A stretch of 64,000 nucleotides of DNA, from assembly GCA_963170055.1 (NCBI GenBank), contig CAUJGJ010000397.1:12499462-12563461 (forward strand), written 5' to 3'. Below, in pieces: positions 61,131 through 64,000 of this stretch; positions within the stretch are counted from its first letter, which is position 1; each line of letters begins with the position of its first letter. A program made the translations under genes and the position numbers. Below the pieces are notes generated by a model. The model made no database searches and had not been told where the DNA came from. It saw nothing but the letters and a program-made list of their open reading frames with translations. The DNA is from Halisarca cf. caerulea (taxonomy: Eukaryota > Porifera > Demospongiae > Chondrillida > Halisarcidae).

Positions 61131-63874
61131 GAGGGTGGGTCAGTTAGTCTCACATAGCCAAAACTTCAACTTGACTCCTTGTTCCTTTTAAAATGTTGCT
61201 GCTTACAGAAGGTTTGGCTACATGAGACTAGGGGCCAGTGATTATACAGTGAGACCTCACTTATCCGCACCTCAGGTATCAAGCTCCCTCGCCTTCCACA
61301 GTAGTTTTTATTGGAACAAACCTGCAATAATCCTACTGTACACTATACTACTGCTCCCTCATTTATCCAGTTCCCTCACTTTATCTGCAATTTCATCCAG
61401 AACGGATGTGTACAGATAAATGAGGTTAACTATACACTATAGCCAATTTTTCAGTTTAATCCCCAGTAATCCTATGTCTGGTACCTTCTTTTGTGTCTCA
61501 TCATTTATTTCATGATTTGAAGTAGTGGAGTCGTTAACCCCACCCCCTGGGATTGAATCAAAGTGATGTGCCCATGCCAAAGGTCAGGCATTACTTTAGC
61601 AGTGTGTGCGTCATGTTGACTGTATATAAATACATACAGTGAAACTCTACTAAAGGATACCTGTGATTTGCAGCCACCTCCTTTAATAGGACATCACTGC
61701 TCCACCCCATTCGGCACCCCTCACGTTGACATGTGTACATCTCAACCCTCTGAAATAAGGACACCTCCATATACAGGACTGTTTACTGTGGTCCCAATGG
61801 TATCCTTGTTATAGAGGTTTCACTGTACAGGACTGTTTACTGTGGTCCCAATGGTGTCCTTATTATAGAGGTTTCACTGTACAGGACTGTTTACTGTGGT
61901 CCCAATGGTGTCCTTATTATAGAGGTTTCACTGTACAGGACAGCTCACTGTGGTCCCAATGGTGTCCTTATTATAGAGGTTTCACTGTACAGGACTGTTT
62001 ACTGTGGTCCCAATGGTGTCCTTATTCTAGAGGTACCACTGTACAGGACTGTGTACTGTGGTCCCAATGGGGTCCTCATACTGTGGTCCCAATGGTGTCC
62101 TTATTATAGAGGTTTCAAGGTACAGGACAGCTCACTGCAGTCCCAATAGGTTTCACTGTATTTGGAGGAAATAATATTATTCGGTTTTAAAATTGCAATG
62201 TAAATGTGGACCCCCCCAAGGTGATTGTTTTGATATGGAAGTTTACCTATGTTTAGGATCTGCTGATAAGAGTATTCGCAAATGGGATATTTTCTCAGGA
62301 AAATGCAAGTCCATCTATGAGGGGCACGAAGCTGTCATCCAATGTGTGCTGGTCCATCACAACTATCTCTTCTCCTCCTCCTACGACAAGACGGCCAGAA
62401 ACTGGAACCTCAGAACTGGAGAATGTCTTCAGGTGTACTCTGGCCATTCTCGAGCAGTTTCACCTCTGCTGTTCGTGAATCTCTCTGTCGCTGACAAGAG
62501 AACAGAGAGAAGAAAGTCAAGAGTGAACATTGAAAGGAGGCTGTCTACTGTGTCACAGAAACAGTCCCAAGACCACAAATCTCTGCTCATTACAGGTAAG
62601 GAATCCATCCCTGAGTCCGTAGTGGCACAGGGCACCTCTCTATAACAGACACTTAGGGAACTGAAATGGGTTTGCTCTGTACTGTATATTAGAGGTTCCA
62701 CTGTTCAGAGGTTGCTTTACATGGCTAGCCATACGTATTTGTCTAGACCCACCAAGCATGTGAGAGGTTTCTGCTGACTGCAGAGTTTGTTATAAGAAGA
62801 GTATGTATAACAAAACTCATACGTAGATGATCCGAAGTCAATTTATCTGAAGATCTCATTTATCCAACACTCGCTGTGAGTCCCCATCTAAGTTGTGTGC
62901 AATCTAACCTGATTTATCCAACACCTGGTTTATCCAACACCTGGTTTACCCAACATCTGGTTTATCCAACATATTTTATAAGGAATGGATGTAGTCGGAT
63001 AAACAAAGGCCAACTGTACAGTATATTCAAGGGTTTTGTGCTGTCATGATTGTCATACCAGAGTGGTGCGGGTCTTCCATGAGGGTAGACTGTGGCTGGG
63101 TTTCACGGAAATAATAATGTAGCCAGTACCACTTTGTGGGAAGAACAGGTGTAATGATATTCATAGATTCAATACACAATAGAACACTCACAATTTAGCT
63201 GTTCATAGTTATTCTGGGGCACAGTATCATCAGTTGCCCTATGTAAACCATTCTGAGAGTGCTTCCTAACCTACCTGTATCCAAAAATATTGCTGACATT
63301 TTTAATTTGGCAGTTTGGCGGTCAGGATCAAATTAAATCGCCAAATTTCTGTCACCTAATTTACATAAACCTACTTACTATGCTTTGTCCTTGCTGTGCA
63401 ATTGCCAAATTTAATGTCCACCAATATTATATTACAGCCTGATCTTGCGCAAATTGCCGAATATAATGATCGCCAATATTTCCGTATATACGGTATATTA
63501 TACTGTAGCAGAACCTCTTATTACAAACTCCCCTCATAGCAAAACGTCTCTCTATAACGAACTGCTTTTTGGATCCAGATGGATTGCTGTGCATGTAAAT
63601 ATCCTCTGAATAGTGGAAACCTCCATATAGCAAACTGTTTGACTTCCCAAAGTGTTTGTTATAGAGAGGTTCCACTGTATGCACTATCGTAGGCATTATA
63701 GGCTTGATGAGTGGAAATATAAATGGGCTCCTATACATTTAGGTTCAACGTGATTCTGGCAGCCATTTTGTTCGACATTTGTATGTATAAAAAATATCTG
63801 TGTATAATAATCAGTGTTGTTTTACTAGTTTCTGATATGTATGTATACTTTTATTTCCTTAATTCACACACACA

Positions 63875-63938
<64 letters not shown>

Positions 63939-64000
63939 GTGCAGACAATGTTGCAATGGCCTGGTCCCCCGATAGCCCTTCCTCTGTAGTAACCTACCAG
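60078..64000 (+). CDS. WDR86: WDR86-like WD40 protein, first three exons (partial gene)
   Basis: Exons 60078-60315, 62257-62595 and 63936 to the edge are joined in phase 1 at both introns. They encode WD40 repeats: EGHEGSINAICLTSDGGLLA, CSDDGTARVWD, GHTQYINCV, GSADKSIRKWDIFSGKCKSI, SSSYDKTARNWNLRTGECLQ, GHSRAV, GGADNVAMAWS. The order and spacing follow human WDR86, including the insert between blades 3 and 4, here a basic stretch with RRKSR. The first ATG gives MGAGAS, an N-myristoylation consensus (Met-Gly-x-x-x-Ser); the human protein begins MGGGGS. The C-terminal half is off the right edge. Function of WDR86 is not established; a membrane-tethered scaffold is inferred from the myristoyl motif. 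Confidence 0.82.
60630..60818. mobile_element. MITE, pogo/Tigger-like ends
   Basis: The left end CAGTGGGACCTCTGATAGTG and right end TTTATTTAGAGGTTCCACTA are inverted repeats, flanked by TA. CAGTGGAACCTCT-type termini with a TA target are typical of pogo-related Tc1/mariner elements. No coding capacity. Confidence 0.7.
60901..61012. mobile_element. Foldback MITE, GTCTCGCGTAGC ends
   Basis: A nearly complete 112-bp palindrome. The arms (GTCTCGCGTAGCCCTGACTG and its inverse) pair almost end to end, with the centre near CACCCGACG. It is flanked by TACTA on both sides, either a 5-bp target duplication or a TA duplication with chance extension. Confidence 0.8.
61103..61130. repeat. (GT)n microsatellite
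   Basis: About 14 GT copies between the two GTCTC-type foldback elements. Confidence 0.9.
61147..61228. mobile_element. Second GTCTC-type MITE
   Basis: The left end GTCTCACATAGCCAAAACTT and right end AAGGTTTGGCTACATGAGAC are inverted repeats flanked by TA. The consensus GTCTC[AG]C[AG]TAGCC is shared with the element 135 bp upstream, so they are one family. Confidence 0.7.
61247..61434. mobile_element. MITE, pogo/Tigger-like ends (TTTATCCG type)
   Basis: The left end CAGTGAGACCTCACTTATCC pairs with the right end CAGATAAATGAGGTTAACTA. Internally AT-rich with several TTTATC repeats. Confidence 0.65.
61637..61825. mobile_element. MITE that founded the 54-bp satellite
   Basis: The left end CAGTGAAACTCTACTAAAGG and right end TTGTTATAGAGGTTTCACTG are inverted repeats with TA flanks. 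Its last 54 bases are the first unit of the adjoining satellite. Confidence 0.7.
61772..62160. repeat. 54-bp satellite made from a MITE terminus
   Basis: Starts of TACAGGAC lie at 61772, 61826, 61880, 61934, 61988 and 62042 (exact 54-bp steps), then 62121 after a 25-bp internal duplication. Each unit ends GAGGTTTCACTG, the MITE inverted-repeat end. Confidence 0.92.
62257..62595 (+). CDS. WDR86: WDR86-like exon 2
   Basis: Acceptor TTACCTATGTTTAG, donor ACAG|GTAAGG; 339 nt. Both donors sit at the same ITG|G point of a WD repeat, so introns fall at equivalent places in different blades. Confidence 0.85.
62627..62706. mobile_element. Short pogo-like MITE just after exon 2
   Basis: CAGGGCACCTCTCTATAACA and TATTAGAGGTTCCACTGTT form inverted ends about 80 bases apart. 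The read-through stop codon of exon 2 lies in its left end. Confidence 0.5.
62910..62973. repeat. 16-bp tandem repeat inside a degraded Tigger-like element
   Basis: Four copies of TGGTTTATCCAACACC with small changes. The right flank GTCGGATAAACAAAGGCCAA then CTGTAC looks like a Tigger terminal end near 63018. Confidence 0.75.
63503..63688. mobile_element. MITE, pogo-like ends (TATAACGA type)
   Basis: The left end ACTGTAGCAGAACCTCTTAT and right end TTATAGAGAGGTTCCACTGT are inverted repeats. Internal copies of CTATAACGAACTG and CCATATAGCAAACTG repeat the same sense. Confidence 0.65.
63867..63935. repeat. (CA)n microsatellite forming a splice acceptor
   Basis: About 34 CA copies ending directly in the AG of WDR86-like exon 3. 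There is no pyrimidine tract other than the repeat itself. Confidence 0.93.
63936..64000 (+). CDS. WDR86: WDR86-like exon 3 (cut by the window edge)
   Basis: The acceptor AG is the last step of a CA microsatellite (ACACACAG|GTGGTGC). Reads GGADNVAMAWSPDSPSSVVT and on, matching the VTGSTDGTAKVWQ position of human WDR86. Confidence 0.78.

Larger units (their letters stand above)
60316..62256 (+). other. WDR86-like intron 1 (1941 nt), mostly MITEs and satellite
   Basis: Holds three pogo/Tigger-like MITEs, two GTCTC-type foldback elements, a GT array and a 54-bp satellite, listed separately. I see no other coding sequence. Confidence 0.8.
62596..63935 (+). other. WDR86-like intron 2 (1340 nt)
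   Basis: Contains MITE remnants at 62627-62706, about 62810-63018 and 63503-63688, and ends in a CA array. The remainder is AT-rich with nothing recognisable. Confidence 0.75.

Overview
This is nuclear DNA of an animal. It has spliceosomal GT-AG introns, long CA/TG microsatellites, foldback MITEs with TA flanks, and two recognisable metazoan genes (an ATG16-like autophagy gene and a WDR86-like WD40 gene). Short 85-360 nt introns and the extracellular repertoire (huge arrays of Ig-like units, IPT/TIG and Calx-beta domains) suggest a non-bilaterian animal, most likely a sponge. That placement is an inference, not something the sequence proves.

Layout from left to right. (1) 1-6518, minus strand: the first ten coding exons of an ATG16 homologue, namely the ATG5-binding N-terminus, the coiled coil, the linker and the first WD40 blade. 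The rest of the propeller lies beyond the left edge. Most of its introns contain a distinct simple-sequence array. (2) 6790-55023, minus strand: one gene for a secreted protein of about 15,893 residues. It has a signal peptide, 120 Ig-like beta-sandwich units averaging about 128 residues, three IPT/TIG domains and one Calx-beta-like domain. Almost all of it sits in a single exon of 45,882 nt. Both coding introns are phase 1, a multiple of three in length and free of stops, so a naive reading frame runs straight through them and gives a false 16,088-residue protein. (3) 55736-59638, minus strand: a tandem paralogue with ten of the same units and a C-terminal signal for a GPI anchor. (4) 60078 to the right edge, plus strand: the first three exons of a WDR86-like gene with an N-myristoylation start. 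It is divergently transcribed from the GPI paralogue across a short promoter carrying a perfect CRE and a CCAAT box. Its introns hold a cluster of MITEs and a 54-bp satellite that grew from one MITE end.

The notable content is the pair in (2) and (3): a giant soluble repeat protein and a small membrane-anchored relative side by side, both extracellular. They look like a matrix or adhesion system that I do not recognise from any described family. Internal marker units recur every 13-19 units in the giant, so it grew by duplication of multi-unit blocks as well as of single units.
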